A stretch of 64,000 nt of DNA from Actinomycetota bacterium (GCA_016870395.1 VGBT01000006.1:1-64000), one strand, 5' to 3'. Numbered from the stretch's first letter, positions 52,122 through 61,968 are shown. The notes: generated from the letters alone by a model not told the origin. Program-made: numbers and translations.

Positions 52122-53227
52122 GTCCGGTCGCATCCGCCCGCCCCGGACGGATCCGGGTGATGCTGGTGTTCGGCGGGCGATCCGCCGAACACGACGTGTC
52201 GCGGGTCACCGCCGTCGCGGTGGCGAAGGCCCTCGATCCGGCGCGCTACGAGGTGGTGCCGGTCGCGATCACGACCGACGGCCGTTGGCTGCACGCGAGG
52301 GAGGCGCGAGCGCTGCTCGCATCGTCGCGGGCCGCCTTGCCCGTCGCGTTCGAGGTGGAGGGTGAGGAGCTCGACGAGCTGGGCGCGGTCGTCGCGTCCC
52401 CCGGCAGCGGCGGGCTCGGCGTCGACGTGGTGCTGCCGCTCCTGCACGGCCCCTACGGTGAGGACGGCACGCTGCAGGGCCTGCTCGAGCTGGCCGACCT
52501 GCCCTACGTGGGCTCGGGAGTGCTTGGCTCCGCCGTGGGCATGGACAAGGTGATGATGAAGCGTGCGTTCGCCGCGTGCGGGCTGCCTCAGGCCGCGTAC
52601 CTGTCCATGCGCGACGGCGCCGATCGTGACGAGTTCTGTGCCGCGGTGGAGGGACGTCTCGCCTACCCGTGCTTCGTGAAGCCGGCGAACATGGGCTCCT
52701 CGGTCGGGGTGTCGAGGGCAGCGGATCGCGCCGAGCTCGAGTCGGCGATCGATCGGGCGCTCGCGTTCGACGAGTGGGTGGTCGCAGAAGCCGCCGTGCC
52801 CGGGCGCGAGATCGAGGTCGCGGTGCTGGGCGACGACCCACCCGAGGCATCGCTGCCGGGGGAGATCGTCCCGGGGGCGGAGTTCTACACCTACGCCGAC
52901 AAGTACGAGGACGGGGTCGCGCAGGGACTCGCGCCCGCGCCGCTCGACGAGGACCGAGTTGCCGAGGTGCGTGCGCTCGCGGTCCGAGCGTTCGAGGCGT
53001 GCCGGTGTGAGGCGATGGCGCGCGTCGACTTCTTCTTCGAGGAGCACGGCCGCGGCTTCCTCTTGAACGAGCTCAACACGATCCCGGGGTTCACCCCGAC
53101 TTCGATGTACCCGCGGCTCTGGGAGGTCAGCGGACTGCCGTATCCGGCGCTGCTCGACCGTCTCGTCGACCTCGCGTTCGAGCGCCATGCCCGCCGCGCC
53201 CGCCGCGCCGGCCGCCAACGCGCGTAA
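52118..53227 (+). CDS. ddl: D-alanine--D-alanine ligase
   Basis: ATP-grasp ligase of 369 residues joining two D-alanines for peptidoglycan precursors. Blocks: VMLVFGGRSAEHDVSRVTAVAVA, DVVLPLLHGPYGEDGTLQGLLEL, PYVGSGVLGSAVGMDKVMMKRAF, CFVKPANMGSSVGVSRA, EYYTYADKYED-type segment (EFYTYADKYEDG), and the C-terminal LLNELNTIPGFTPTSMYPRL. Usual residues for both ligand sites are visible. GTG 52118 overlaps the upstream stop. Being wall-related, its position after an acyl-CoA synthetase is probably a matter of genome order. Confidence 0.95.
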   Translation: MSPVASARPGRIRVMLVFGGRSAEHDVSRVTAVAVAKALDPARYEVVPVAITTDGRWLHAREARALLASSRAALPVAFEVEGEELDELGAVVASPGSGGLGVDVVLPLLHGPYGEDGTLQGLLELADLPYVGSGVLGSAVGMDKVMMKRAFAACGLPQAAYLSMRDGADRDEFCAAVEGRLAYPCFVKPANMGSSVGVSRAADRAELESAIDRALAFDEWVVAEAAVPGREIEVAVLGDDPPEASLPGEIVPGAEFYTYADKYEDGVAQGLAPAPLDEDRVAEVRALAVRAFEACRCEAMARVDFFFEEHGRGFLLNELNTIPGFTPTSMYPRLWEVSGLPYPALLDRLVDLAFERHARRARRAGRQRA

Positions 53228-53239
53228 CTGAGCGGCGAG

Positions 53240-53476
53240 CTACAAGTTGACGACGGGGCAGGTGTGGGTGCGGGTGATGCCGTCGACCGCCTGGATCTCG
53301 GAGACCACCATCCGGCCGAGCTCGTCGATGTCGCTTGCCTCGGTGCGGACGATCGCGTCGTAGGGCCCAGTCACGGCGTCGGCCGACACCACCCCGTCGA
53401 CGCCGCGGATGGCCTCCACGACGCGGGCGGTCTTGCCGACCTCGGTCTGGACGAGCAGGTATGCGGTGACTGCCAT
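53240..53476 (-). CDS. Lrp/AsnC ligand-binding (RAM) domain protein
   Basis: A 78-residue stand-alone RAM/ACT-like domain of the Lrp/AsnC family without a DNA-binding domain: VTAYLLVQTEVGKTARVVEAIRG, VVSADAVTGPYDAIVRTEASDIDELGRMVVSEIQAV, GITRTHTCPVVNL. Such orphans form oligomers that bind amino acids and may bind to complete Lrp proteins. ATG at 53476. Lies next to pckG on the same strand with 60 bases between. Confidence 0.87.
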   Translation of the reverse strand: MAVTAYLLVQTEVGKTARVVEAIRGVDGVVSADAVTGPYDAIVRTEASDIDELGRMVVSEIQAVDGITRTHTCPVVNL

Positions 53477-53536
53477 TTCCGCCTCCTCGAGCTGGGCGCT
53501 TTTCGACAACCCTACGGCGTGGGCGGGCCAGGGGCG

Positions 53537-55339
53537 TCAGCCGAGGCGCGACTCGAGCGCGTCGAGCTCCTCGACCAGTGCCGCCGGCAGCTGGTCGCCG
53601 AAGCTCGCGAAGTGCTCGCGGGTGCTGGCGCACTCGGCTCTCCACTGCGCGACGTCGACGGCCAGCGCGCCCGCGACCTGCTCGGCGGTCGCGTCGACGC
53701 CGTCGAGCTCGAGGTCCTCGGGCCGGGGCAAGACGCCGATCGCCGTCTCCTCGCCGCCCGCGGTGCCTTCGAGCCGGCCGACGATCCAGGCGAGCACGCG
53801 TGAGTTCTCGCCGTAGCCGGGCCAGAGGAATTTGCTGTCGGCGTCCTTGCGGAACCAGTTGACTCCGTAGATCCGAGGTAGCTTCGACTCGTCGGTTCGG
53901 TCGGTCATCGTGAGCCAATGGGCGAAGTAGTCCCCCATGTGGTACCCGCAGAACGGCAGCATCGCGAACGGGTCGTGGCGTAGCTCGCCGAGGTGGCCGA
54001 ACGCGGCCGCGGTCTTCTCCGAGCCCATGGTGGCGCCCATGAACACGCCGTGCCGCCAACCGCGGCTCTCGTAGACGAGTGGCACCGTGGACGCGCGGCG
54101 TCCGCCGAAGAGGATCGCCGAGATCGGCACGCCCTTCGGGTCCTCCCACTCGTCGGCGATGACCGGGCATTGGCCGGCTGGGGCGCAGAACCGCGAGTTG
54201 GGGTGCGCGGCGGGGCCATCGGCGGTGTCGGGGGTCCACTCGCGGCGCTTCCAGTCCGTGCAGTGCGCCGGTGGGTCGCTCATGTCCTCCCACCACACGT
54301 CGCCGTCGTCGGTAAGCGCAGTGTTGGTGAACACCGTGTTGCGGGTGAGCGTCGCCATCGCGTTGGGGTTGGTGTCCATGTTCGTGCCCGGCGCGACGCC
54401 GAAGAACCCGAACTCCGGGTTGATCGCGTACAGGCGGCCGTCGTCGCCGAGCTTCATCCACGCGATGTCGTCGCCGACGCACTCGGCCTTCCAGCCGGGA
54501 ACCGTCGGGATGAGCATGGCCAGGTTCGTCTTGCCACACGCCGACGGGAAGGCGGCAGCGACGTACCGGACGGCGCCGGACGGCGCGGTCAGCTTGAGGA
54601 TGAGCATGTGCTCCGCGAGCCAGCCCTCGTCGCGGGCGATCACCGACGCGATGCGCAGCGCGAAGCACTTCTTGCCGAGTAGCGCGTTGCCGCCGTAGCC
54701 CGAACCGAACGACCAGATCTCACGGGTCTCGGGGAAGTGCACGATCCACTTCTCCGCGTTGCACGGCCAGGCGACGTCGTCCTGGTCCTCCTCGAGCGGC
54801 GCGCCGAGGGTGTGCACGCAGGGGACGAACTCGCCGTCGTCGCCGAGCGCGTCGAGTGCGGCCTGGCCGGCGCGGGTCATGGTGCGCATGCTCACGGCCA
54901 CATAGGGAGAGTCGGTGATCTCGACGCCGATGTAGGACAGGGGCGAGCCGATCGGCCCCATCGAGAAGGGCACCACGTACATCGTGCGGCCACGCATGCA
55001 GCCCTCGTAGAGGCCGTGAAGGACCGTGCGCATCTCCGCCGGATCCTTCCAATTGTTGGTCGGGCCTGCGTCCTCTTCGCGCTCGGAGCAGATGAAGGTG
55101 CGGTCCTCGACCCGCGCGACGTCGGACGGGTCGGTCGCGGCCCAGTAGCAGTTGGGGCGCTTGGCGTCGTTGAGGGGGACGAACGTGCCGGCGTCCACCA
55201 GCTGCTTGCAGAGCAGCTCGGCCTCCGTCTCGGACCCGTCGAACCAGTGGATCGCGTCGGGCTCGGTGAGCGCTGCGATGTCGATGACCCAGGCCAGGAG
55301 ACGCTCGTGACGGGTGGGGGCGTTGGCGACCAGGGACAC
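53537..55339 (-). CDS. pckG: Phosphoenolpyruvate carboxykinase (GTP)
   Basis: GTP-dependent PEPCK of 600 residues, converting oxaloacetate to PEP for gluconeogenesis. Blocks: [69 protein letters not shown], the P-loop [17 protein letters not shown], the metal-site block [33 protein letters not shown], and [27 protein letters not shown] at 55339 gives the family's usual size. Key for growth on fatty acids, consistent with the many acyl-CoA genes. Confidence 0.95.
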   Translation of the reverse strand: MSLVANAPTRHERLLAWVIDIAALTEPDAIHWFDGSETEAELLCKQLVDAGTFVPLNDAKRPNCYWAATDPSDVARVEDRTFICSEREEDAGPTNNWKDPAEMRTVLHGLYEGCMRGRTMYVVPFSMGPIGSPLSYIGVEITDSPYVAVSMRTMTRAGQAALDALGDDGEFVPCVHTLGAPLEEDQDDVAWPCNAEKWIVHFPETREIWSFGSGYGGNALLGKKCFALRIASVIARDEGWLAEHMLILKLTAPSGAVRYVAAAFPSACGKTNLAMLIPTVPGWKAECVGDDIAWMKLGDDGRLYAINPEFGFFGVAPGTNMDTNPNAMATLTRNTVFTNTALTDDGDVWWEDMSDPPAHCTDWKRREWTPDTADGPAAHPNSRFCAPAGQCPVIADEWEDPKGVPISAILFGGRRASTVPLVYESRGWRHGVFMGATMGSEKTAAAFGHLGELRHDPFAMLPFCGYHMGDYFAHWLTMTDRTDESKLPRIYGVNWFRKDADSKFLWPGYGENSRVLAWIVGRLEGTAGGEETAIGVLPRPEDLELDGVDATAEQVAGALAVDVAQWRAECASTREHFASFGDQLPAALVEELDALESRLG

Positions 55340-55514
55340 GACGCACTCCTCGACCGGCTCGTGGAAAACGGTGCAGCGAGTGTAGTGACGACCCCGGAAC
55401 CCACCGAATCCGGGCTGTTGTGGGTGCACCGGGCGGGTGAGCCCACCGTCGCACACGGTCATGGGGGCGGTCGTCCGACTGAGCAGCGTGTGGGGGCACG
55501 CGTAGGGTCGGCGC

Positions 55515-56084
55515 ATGACCGATGGCCCGACCCTTCATTCGGATCGCCTCATCATGCGCCGATGGCGCGATGAGGACCTGGACCCGTTCGCTGCCTTGAA
55601 TGCTGATCCCGCCGTGATGGAGCACTTTCAGAAGGTGATGACGCGGGAGGAGAGTGCCGGGTTCATAGATCGGATCGAGGCCGAGTTCGAGGAGTGCGGC
55701 TGGGGGTTCTGGGCGGTCGAGGTCGAGGATGGCGCGCCGTTCATCGGCTTCGTCGGCCTACACCGAGTGCCTTTCCAAGTGAAGTCCAGCACCGCCATCG
55801 AAGTCGGATGGCGGCTCGCCCAAGAGCATTGGGGTCACGGGTACGCGACGGAGGCCGCCGAGCGCGCCGTTCGTTTCGGCTATGACGAGGCGGGTCTCCT
55901 TGAGATCCTGTCTTTCACCAACCCGGCCAATGTGCGCTCTTGGAAGGTGATGGAACGGATCGGTATGGTCCGCGACCCGTCCAGCAACTTCGAGCACCCG
56001 AACGTTCCCGTTGGCCACCACCTTCGAGACCACATCGTCTACCGATTCCCGGAACGGCCCGACGGACTGCGCCGCCCAAACTGA
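55515..56084 (+). CDS. GNAT acetyltransferase (RimJ/RimL-like)
   Basis: A 189-residue N-acetyltransferase, transferring acetyl from acetyl-CoA to an amine. The N-terminus [23 protein letters not shown] is RimJ/RimL type; the acetyl-CoA loop is [26 protein letters not shown]; then [23 protein letters not shown]. Substrate unknown. Codon choice is looser than in its neighbours (more A/T in third positions), a hint of later acquisition. ATG at 55515; 175 bases separate it from the divergent pckG start. Confidence 0.88.
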   Translation: MTDGPTLHSDRLIMRRWRDEDLDPFAALNADPAVMEHFQKVMTREESAGFIDRIEAEFEECGWGFWAVEVEDGAPFIGFVGLHRVPFQVKSSTAIEVGWRLAQEHWGHGYATEAAERAVRFGYDEAGLLEILSFTNPANVRSWKVMERIGMVRDPSSNFEHPNVPVGHHLRDHIVYRFPERPDGLRRPN

Positions 56085-56170
56085 GCCACTACCGGCTCGC
56101 CCGGTCGGCGAACAGCTGCCGAGCCACGACCCTGATCGGCGCTCCGATGGCTGCCCGGCGGTGGGGGCGT

Positions 56171-56401
56171 CTAGACCCGGACGTCGGGTGGGAGGCCCAT
56201 GTCGACCTCGCTGCCGGTGCGCACGCGGGTGGCGCGCCCGTCGTCGTCGAGGTCGAACACGACCCGCTGGCCCTGGCGGAGCATGCGCAGGATGGAGCCG
56301 TCGAGCGCGTCGGCGGCGAGCACGACGTCGCTGCGGTCGGTGTCGCGAACCACGACGCCCTCGCCGGTGGCCGGGTCGAAGCTGCGGACGACGCCCTGCA
56401 C
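56171..56401 (-). CDS. Cold-shock-domain-like small protein
   Basis: A 76-residue protein from GTG 56401: VQGVVRSFDPATGEGVVVRDTDRSDVV then GSILRMLRQGQRVVFDLDDDGRATRV. The GxVxxFDxxxGxGxVxxxD strand pattern and GQRVxFDL are those of an S1/cold-shock OB fold, but the nucleic-acid aromatic residues of classic CspA (WFN.EKGFGF) are mostly missing, so it may not bind RNA in the usual way. Sits 8 bases after rpmB on the same strand, so cotranscribed with it. Confidence 0.72.
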   Translation of the reverse strand: MQGVVRSFDPATGEGVVVRDTDRSDVVLAADALDGSILRMLRQGQRVVFDLDDDGRATRVRTGSEVDMGLPPDVRV

Positions 56402-56409
56402 GGCCGGCC

Positions 56410-56598
56410 CTACGGCTTCTGGACCTTGCCGGCCTTCAGGCAGGCGGTGCACACGTGGATGCGCTTCGGGGTGCCGTTGACCACGGCACGCACGCGCTGC
56501 ACGTTCGGGTTCCAACGCCGGTTCGACCGGCGGTGCGAGTGGCTGAGGCGCTTGCCGAAGATGGGCTGCTTGCCGCAGACGTCGCAGACGGATGCCAT
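56410..56598 (-). CDS. rpmB: Ribosomal protein bL28
   Basis: A 62-residue large-subunit protein. [24 protein letters not shown] and [33 protein letters not shown] are the standard sequence. The two CxxC pairs (CDVC, CTAC) mark the zinc-binding form, which is replaced by a cysteine-free paralogue under zinc limitation in many actinobacteria. ATG at 56598; divergent from the fakA-like gene across 105 bases. Confidence 0.96.
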   Translation of the reverse strand: MASVCDVCGKQPIFGKRLSHSHRRSNRRWNPNVQRVRAVVNGTPKRIHVCTACLKAGKVQKP

Positions 56599-56703
56599 GA
56601 CGCGAAACCTCGAGCTCGTGGAGCGGGCGGACCCGCACGGGAACCGGGCAAAGGTAGCAGGCAAGCCTCGATCGGATCGGCTCGGCCGTTACGATCGGCG
56701 CCC

Positions 56704-58341
56704 ATGACCACCCTCGAGCGCCTCGACGCCGCCAACCTGGGCCAGGCGGTGACGCGCTTTCGTGACGCGCTGCGACTCCACCAGGAGGAGCTGAACCGGC
56801 TCAACGTCTACCCGGTTCCCGACGGCGACACCGGCACCAACCTGACGCTCACGCTGGAGTCCGTCGTCACCGAGCTCGGCAGCGCCGAGGGCATGTCCGA
56901 GGTGTGTCAGGCGATCTCGCACGGCTCGCTCATGGGGGCCCGAGGCAATTCGGGCGTGATCATGAGCCAGATCCTGCGCGGCGTCTCCGACGTGTTCCGC
57001 GACCTCGAGACGGCCGGCCCCGCGGATCTGGTCAAGGCCCTGCGTACAGCGGCCGACGCGGCTTACGAGGCGGTGATGCGCCCGGTCGAGGGCACGATCC
57101 TCACCGTCGTGCGTGAGGCGGCCGAAGCCGCGGAGTCGGCAATGGCGGCGGGGGAGACCGCGCTGGTGGGTCTTCTCGAGCGTGTTTCACATGCGGCGCG
57201 GGACGCGGTGCTGCATACCCCGGAGGTGCTCCCGGTGCTCAAGGAGGCCGGTGTCGTCGACGCGGGCGGCCGCGGGTTCACACTCTTCATCGACGCGTTC
57301 CTCGAAGTCGTCGACGGGCGTCCGATTCCCGCGCCCGAGATCGTCGCGACGCCGAGCGTCGTGGAGGCCCACCTCGCGGGTGACGACGTCTCCGCGCTGC
57401 GCTACGAGGTGATGTACCTGCTCGAGGCCGCCGACGAGACGGTGCCTGCCTTCAAGCACGCGTGGGCCGCGCTCGGCGACTCTATCGTGGTGGTGGGCGG
57501 TGACGGTCTCTGGAACTGCCACGTGCACACCGACGACATCGGCGGCGCGATCGAAGCGGGCGTGGAAGCAGGTCGCCCACGCAAGATCAGGGTCACCGAC
57601 CTCCTCGAGGAGGTCGCCGGGGAGCACCGTGACAACGATGCGGCGCGCGCTGGTGCACCTGACCTCGAGGACCTGCGGCCGCGGGTCACGACGGGTGTGG
57701 TCGCGGTCGCGGTCGGCGACGGGGTCCGCCGTCTGCTCACCGGCCTCGGCGTGCACGAGATCGTCGCCGGGGGCCAGTCGATGAACCCCTCCACCGCACA
57801 GATCCTCGAGGCGGTGGAACGGTGCCCGTCCGGGGCCGTGGTGGTCCTTCCGAACAACAAGAACATCGTGCCGGTGGCGCGCCAGGTCGATGCGCTCAGC
57901 ACCAAGCGCGTAGTCGTGGTGCCCACGGTGTCGGTCGTCGAGGCGTTGGCCGCGCTTGTGTCGTACGACCCGCACGCCGAGGTCGTGGTGAACCTCGAGG
58001 CGATGTCGGCGGCCGCGGGCAGCGTCGCCTCCGGCGAGGTGACCCAAGCGGTGCGCGACAGCGTCGCGGAGTGCGGTCCGATCAAGGCCGGCGACTGGAT
58101 CGCGATCGGGCCGAACGGGATCTGCATCTCGACCGGCTCCGCAGTCGAGGCCGCGTTCGCGCTGCTCGACGAGCTCGTCGACGATGACTCCGAGGTGGTC
58201 ACCGTCCTGCTCGGTGCCGAGGCGCGCGGGCAGGAGACCCAGCGCTTGCGCGAACACGTGGAGCTCGCGTACCCGAGCCTCGAGGTCGAGGTCCACGACG
58301 GCGGCCAGCCGCTGTACCCGTACCTGATCGGGGTGGAGTAG
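56704..58341 (+). CDS. DhaL-DegV-type fatty-acid kinase subunit (FakA/YloV-like)
   Basis: A 545-residue two-part protein. The N-terminal DhaL-type kinase domain has NVYPVPDGDTGTNLTLTLES (metal-binding Asp triplet), HGSLMGARGNSGVIMSQILRG and PVEGTILTVVREAAE. The central and C-terminal parts contain HVHTDDIGGAIEAG, PNNKNIVPVARQVDALSTKRVVVVPT and GIDIxxG-type end blocks. In Firmicutes FakA works with a FakB binding protein to phosphorylate fatty acids; no fakB is seen here. Position next to rpmB and recG is conserved in Gram-positives. ATG at 56704. Confidence 0.88.
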   Translation: MTTLERLDAANLGQAVTRFRDALRLHQEELNRLNVYPVPDGDTGTNLTLTLESVVTELGSAEGMSEVCQAISHGSLMGARGNSGVIMSQILRGVSDVFRDLETAGPADLVKALRTAADAAYEAVMRPVEGTILTVVREAAEAAESAMAAGETALVGLLERVSHAARDAVLHTPEVLPVLKEAGVVDAGGRGFTLFIDAFLEVVDGRPIPAPEIVATPSVVEAHLAGDDVSALRYEVMYLLEAADETVPAFKHAWAALGDSIVVVGGDGLWNCHVHTDDIGGAIEAGVEAGRPRKIRVTDLLEEVAGEHRDNDAARAGAPDLEDLRPRVTTGVVAVAVGDGVRRLLTGLGVHEIVAGGQSMNPSTAQILEAVERCPSGAVVVLPNNKNIVPVARQVDALSTKRVVVVPTVSVVEALAALVSYDPHAEVVVNLEAMSAAAGSVASGEVTQAVRDSVAECGPIKAGDWIAIGPNGICISTGSAVEAAFALLDELVDDDSEVVTVLLGAEARGQETQRLREHVELAYPSLEVEVHDGGQPLYPYLIGVE

Positions 58342-58403
58342 CCACGGCTGCCGGCCGCACGCTGCACGAGCTCGCGGCGACTCCGCTCGGCGACGTCGGC
58401 GGG

Positions 58404-60470
58404 GTGAAGCCCGCGCTGCTGGAGAAGCTCGCGCGCATGTCGCCGGCCATCGAGACGGTGCTCGATCTGCTTCAGCACTACCCCCGGCGGTACCACGACC
58501 GCACGAGGCGGGCCGAGATCGCGGAGCTGTCGGTGGGGGAGGAGGCGACGATCGTCGCCGAGGTGCGCCGCGTCGCCGCGCGCAAGGCCCGCACCGGCAA
58601 GTGGATGGTCGAGGCGGTGGTCGACGACGGCAGCGGCATGCTGAACCTCGTCTTCTTCAACCAGCGCTGGCGTGAACGTCAGCTCGCGCCCGGTACTGAG
58701 GTTGCGCTCTATGGGAAGCTCGACGTCTACCGGGGCAAGCGGCAGCTCACCAACCCGATCGTCGACGTGCTCGGTCGCGCGGGAGATCCGAAGACCGGGC
58801 TGGTGATCCCGATCTACCCGCAGTCGGGCAAGGCCGACGTTTCGACCTGGGAGATCCAGCCGGCCGTCGCCTGCGCACTGGGTTGGGCGGGCAACCTGGC
58901 CGAGACGCTGTCGCCGGGTGTGCTCGGGGAGGCGAAGCTGGTCGGCCGCACCGACGCGTACCGCTGGATCCACCGGCCCGAGACGGCGGAGCAGGTCCGC
59001 AAGGCGCGGCGACGGCTCACCTTTGACGAGTTCCTGCGCCTGCAGGTCGGCTTGGTGGCGCGCAAGCGCGCCATCGAGGCCGAAGCGCGCGGCTTCCGTC
59101 ACGTGGTCGACGGAACGCTCGTGGCGAGGTTCCATAAGGCGCTGCCATTCGAGCTCACGAGTGATCAGCGCGAGGCGATCGCGACGATCGCCGCCGACAT
59201 GGCCGGGCCCGCCCCGATGCACCGGCTGCTCCAGGGCGAGGTCGGCTCGGGCAAGACCGTCGTTGCGCTCAGTGCGCTGCTGATGGCGGTGCAGGGCGGT
59301 TACCAGGGCGCGCTCATGGCGCCGACCGAGGTGCTGGCCGAGCAGCTGCACGCCGTCGCTCGCGACACGCTTGGCGCGATCACCGTGCCGAGCGAACAGA
59401 CGTTGCTCGCGGAACGGCCGGTCACGGTCGCGCTGCTCACCAACCGGGTCGGCGCCGCCGAGCGTCGGAGGATCGCGGCCGGGCTGACCAACGGCGAGGT
59501 CGACATCGTCGTCGGCACCCACGCGCTCCTCTTCGGCGACGCGCCCTTCACGAAGCTCGGGGTCGTGGTCATCGACGAACAGCACCGGTTCGGCGTCGAG
59601 CAGCGCGCGCTGCTGAAGGGCCTGGGCGACGACCCCGACGTGCTGGTGATGACCGCCACGCCGATCCCGCGTACGGCGGCGATGCTCGTGTACGGCGACC
59701 TCGACCACACCGAGCTGCACGAGATGCCGCCCGGGCGCAAGACGGTGCAGACGGTCGCCCTGGCGACGGCCGAGCGGGCCGAGGCCTACGGCCGGCTCCA
59801 GCGCGAGATCGCGGAAGGGCACCAGGGGTACGTGGTGTGCCCGCTCGTCGAGGGCTCGGCCAAGGTCGAGGCGAAGGCCGCGACCGACGAGTACGAGCGC
59901 CTGCGCGCCGAGGAGCTGCGCGGGCTGGACCTCGGCCTCCTCCACGGGCAGATGGCCGCGACCGACAAGGAGGCGGCGATGGCAGCGTTTCGCGCCGGCG
60001 ACACCGACGTGCTCGTCGCGACCACGGTGATCGAGGTCGGCGTCGACGTGCCCAACGCGACGATCATGATCGTGGAGGACGCCGACCGGTTCGGCCTGTC
60101 GCAGCTCCACCAGCTGCGCGGTCGGGTCGGGAGGGGCGGTGACGACGCCTGGTGCTTCCTGCTCGCCGACCCGACGACGCCCGACGGTGAGGCGCGGCTG
60201 GAGGCGATGGTGAGGTCTTCCGACGGGTTCGAGCTGGCCGAGCGCGACCTCGCGATCCGCGGCAGTGGCGAGGTGCTGGGCGAGCGCCAGTCCGGTCTCG
60301 GAGACCTCAAGCTCGGGCAATTGCCGCGGGACGAGCGCTACGTGCTCTACGCGCGCGGCGTCGCCGAGCGGCTGCTCGACGACGACCCGAAGCTGGCGCG
60401 CAACCGGCCGCTGGCCGAGGAGGTCGACGACCTCCTCGGTGACGACGTCGAGTTCCTCTTCAAGAGCTGA
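58404..60470 (+). CDS. recG: ATP-dependent DNA helicase RecG
   Basis: A 688-residue replication-fork helicase. The wedge OB domain is near residues 30-130, then Walker A LLQGEVGSGKTVVALSALL, APTEVLAEQLHAVA, DEQHRFGVEQR, TATPIPRTAAMLVYGDLD and the helicase C-half ATTVIEVGVDVPNATIMI, FGLSQLHQLRGRVGRGG. Start uncertain: codons upstream in frame encode RTLHELAATPLGDVGGVKPALL, the usual RecG opening, yet no ATG/GTG/TTG stands before them. GTG 58404 therefore drops about 20 residues of the expected N-terminus. Confidence 0.93.
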   Translation: MKPALLEKLARMSPAIETVLDLLQHYPRRYHDRTRRAEIAELSVGEEATIVAEVRRVAARKARTGKWMVEAVVDDGSGMLNLVFFNQRWRERQLAPGTEVALYGKLDVYRGKRQLTNPIVDVLGRAGDPKTGLVIPIYPQSGKADVSTWEIQPAVACALGWAGNLAETLSPGVLGEAKLVGRTDAYRWIHRPETAEQVRKARRRLTFDEFLRLQVGLVARKRAIEAEARGFRHVVDGTLVARFHKALPFELTSDQREAIATIAADMAGPAPMHRLLQGEVGSGKTVVALSALLMAVQGGYQGALMAPTEVLAEQLHAVARDTLGAITVPSEQTLLAERPVTVALLTNRVGAAERRRIAAGLTNGEVDIVVGTHALLFGDAPFTKLGVVVIDEQHRFGVEQRALLKGLGDDPDVLVMTATPIPRTAAMLVYGDLDHTELHEMPPGRKTVQTVALATAERAEAYGRLQREIAEGHQGYVVCPLVEGSAKVEAKAATDEYERLRAEELRGLDLGLLHGQMAATDKEAAMAAFRAGDTDVLVATTVIEVGVDVPNATIMIVEDADRFGLSQLHQLRGRVGRGGDDAWCFLLADPTTPDGEARLEAMVRSSDGFELAERDLAIRGSGEVLGERQSGLGDLKLGQLPRDERYVLYARGVAERLLDDDPKLARNRPLAEEVDDLLGDDVEFLFKS

Positions 60471-60490
60471 ACGCCGAGATCGGAGATCAC

Positions 60491-60718
60491 ATGACGGCGA
60501 GCGGGCGCTGTTTGGTCGTCGGGCTCCACGTCGACCCGGTAGGGCTCGGTGTCCTCGAGCAGCACCCATACGTCGTCGAGCGCGACCTCGAGGACGGTTC
60601 GGTCGCGGGCGTCGACTGGTGGATCATGCTCGAGCCGGGCGACGAGGGCTGGCTGGTCTTACGCGCCGAGCAGCGCTTCTCCTGTCTCCGTGGCGTCAGC
60701 AACACCCTCTGCGTCTGA
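60491..60718 (+). CDS. Small hypothetical protein
   Basis: A 75-residue open frame beginning MTASGRCLVVGLHVDPVGLGVL and containing VVERDLEDGSVAGVDWWIMLEPGDEGWLVL, with two cysteines near the end. GGAG lies 7 bases before the ATG and it follows recG by 20 bases. It may be a genuine cotranscribed small gene, but the opposite strand is also open here, so coding is only moderately supported. Confidence 0.4.
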   Translation: MTASGRCLVVGLHVDPVGLGVLEQHPYVVERDLEDGSVAGVDWWIMLEPGDEGWLVLRAEQRFSCLRGVSNTLCV

Positions 60719-60727
60719 ACGAGGGGC

Positions 60728-61321
60728 CTATTTGGCGGCGAGGTGCGCGGCGAGCGCAACCCGCGCGAGCCGCTCGTGGTTGTGGTGCCAGTGCTCCACT
60801 TCGTCGATCACGCGGTAGCGCGCGTCGCGTACCTCGTGCGAGAGGGTCATCTCGCCAGGTGCGACAGCGCACCGGTAGACGACGGCCACCGCGCCATGCG
60901 GGCCGTACCCGCTTCCGGCGGGACGGCCGATGACGTCGACGAGCCCGAGAACGGTCGCGTCGAGGCCCACCTCCTCGGCGATCTCCCGCACGACGGTGTC
61001 GGCCGGGGTCTCGCCCGCGTCGACCCACCCGCTCACCAGGCCCCACGTGTCGTCGTCAGCGCGGTGCACGAGGAGCACGCGGTCCTCGTCGTCGAAGATC
61101 GCGCCGTCGGCACCTACCTTGGCGGTGACGTAGCCGAGCTCGCCGCCGAGCCGCGCGCGCACCACCTCGGGCGGCATCGACAGCGCCTCGCCGTAGCCGC
61201 GAATGGCGAGATCGAGGAGCCGCTCGTAGCGCTCGCGGTCGTACGGGTTCTCGGAGTAGGTGAGGCCGTTGCGCGCGATCGCCTGGAGCTCGTCGAGGAG
61301 CGCGAGGAGGTCGATCCCCAC
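60728..61321 (-). CDS. NUDIX hydrolase with N-terminal NUDIX helical domain
   Basis: A 197-residue pyrophosphohydrolase from GTG 61321. A helical N-terminal domain (LLALLDELQAIARNGLTYSENPYDRERYERLLDLA) is common in ADP-ribose-pyrophosphatase-like members. The Nudix box is GWVDAGETPADTVVREIAEEVG at about 118-139, with all catalytic Glu residues present. Substrate likely a nucleoside diphosphate derivative, unspecified. Divergent from rsmD with 35 bases between starts. Confidence 0.9.
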   Translation of the reverse strand: MGIDLLALLDELQAIARNGLTYSENPYDRERYERLLDLAIRGYGEALSMPPEVVRARLGGELGYVTAKVGADGAIFDDEDRVLLVHRADDDTWGLVSGWVDAGETPADTVVREIAEEVGLDATVLGLVDVIGRPAGSGYGPHGAVAVVYRCAVAPGEMTLSHEVRDARYRVIDEVEHWHHNHERLARVALAAHLAAK

Positions 61322-61356
61322 GACGCTATGCGACGCCTGGCACCATCGACTCGCAT

Positions 61357-61968
61357 ATGGCGAGGGGAGCTCACGGCGGTGGGCGGGGACCGCGGGTGAT
61401 CGCGGGGGAAGCCGGCGGCCTCCGGCTGAGCGCGCCGAACGGCACGCGCACGCGACCCACCGCCGACCGGGTCAAGGAGGCCCTGTTCGCCGCGCTCGGG
61501 CCACTGCGCATCGTGGGCGCCAACGTGCTCGACGGCTACGCGGGGAGTGGCGCGCTCGCGATCGAGGCCCTCTCGCGTGGCGCGGCCCGGGCCCTGCTCG
61601 TCGACCGCGAGCCGCTCGCGGTCGACGCGGTGCGGCGCAACCTTCGCACCACGAAGCTCGCCGACCGGGCGTCGGTGCAGCGGCGGGGGCTCGGCAGTTT
61701 CCTGCGAGCTGCGCCGCCGGAGGTTCCCTTCGACCTGGTGTTCCTCGACCCGCCCTACGACCAGCCGGGCCCCGAGCTGGCGGGCGTGCTGACGGCGCTC
61801 GCCGCGCCCGGATGGTGCAGCCACGACGCGACGCTCGTGATCGAGCGCGCCGCCTCCGCGGGGCCGCCGCCGCTGCCAGCCGGGTGGTTGGTCACGTGGC
61901 ACCGGGTGTACGGCGATACGCTCGTGGTCCTTGCCGCCCGCGACCCGGGCAGCCGCGACCCTCTCTGA
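61357..61968 (+). CDS. rsmD: 16S rRNA (guanine(966)-N2)-methyltransferase RsmD
   Basis: A 203-residue rRNA methyltransferase. The entry VIAGEAGGLRLSAP, TRPTADRVKEALFAAL, SAM motif VLDGYAGSGALAIEALSRGA, and catalytic DPPY block (LVFLDPPYDQPGP) are complete. RsmD typically precedes coaD, as here (16 bases). ATG at 61357. Confidence 0.94.
   Translation: MARGAHGGGRGPRVIAGEAGGLRLSAPNGTRTRPTADRVKEALFAALGPLRIVGANVLDGYAGSGALAIEALSRGAARALLVDREPLAVDAVRRNLRTTKLADRASVQRRGLGSFLRAAPPEVPFDLVFLDPPYDQPGPELAGVLTALAAPGWCSHDATLVIERAASAGPPPLPAGWLVTWHRVYGDTLVVLAARDPGSRDPL

Noticed and set aside
57402-60569. A 1055-codon open frame antisense to the fakA-like gene and recG
   Set aside because: Low-complexity Arg/His/Leu-rich product with no domain; an expected shadow of GC-rich codon usage opposite two clear genes.
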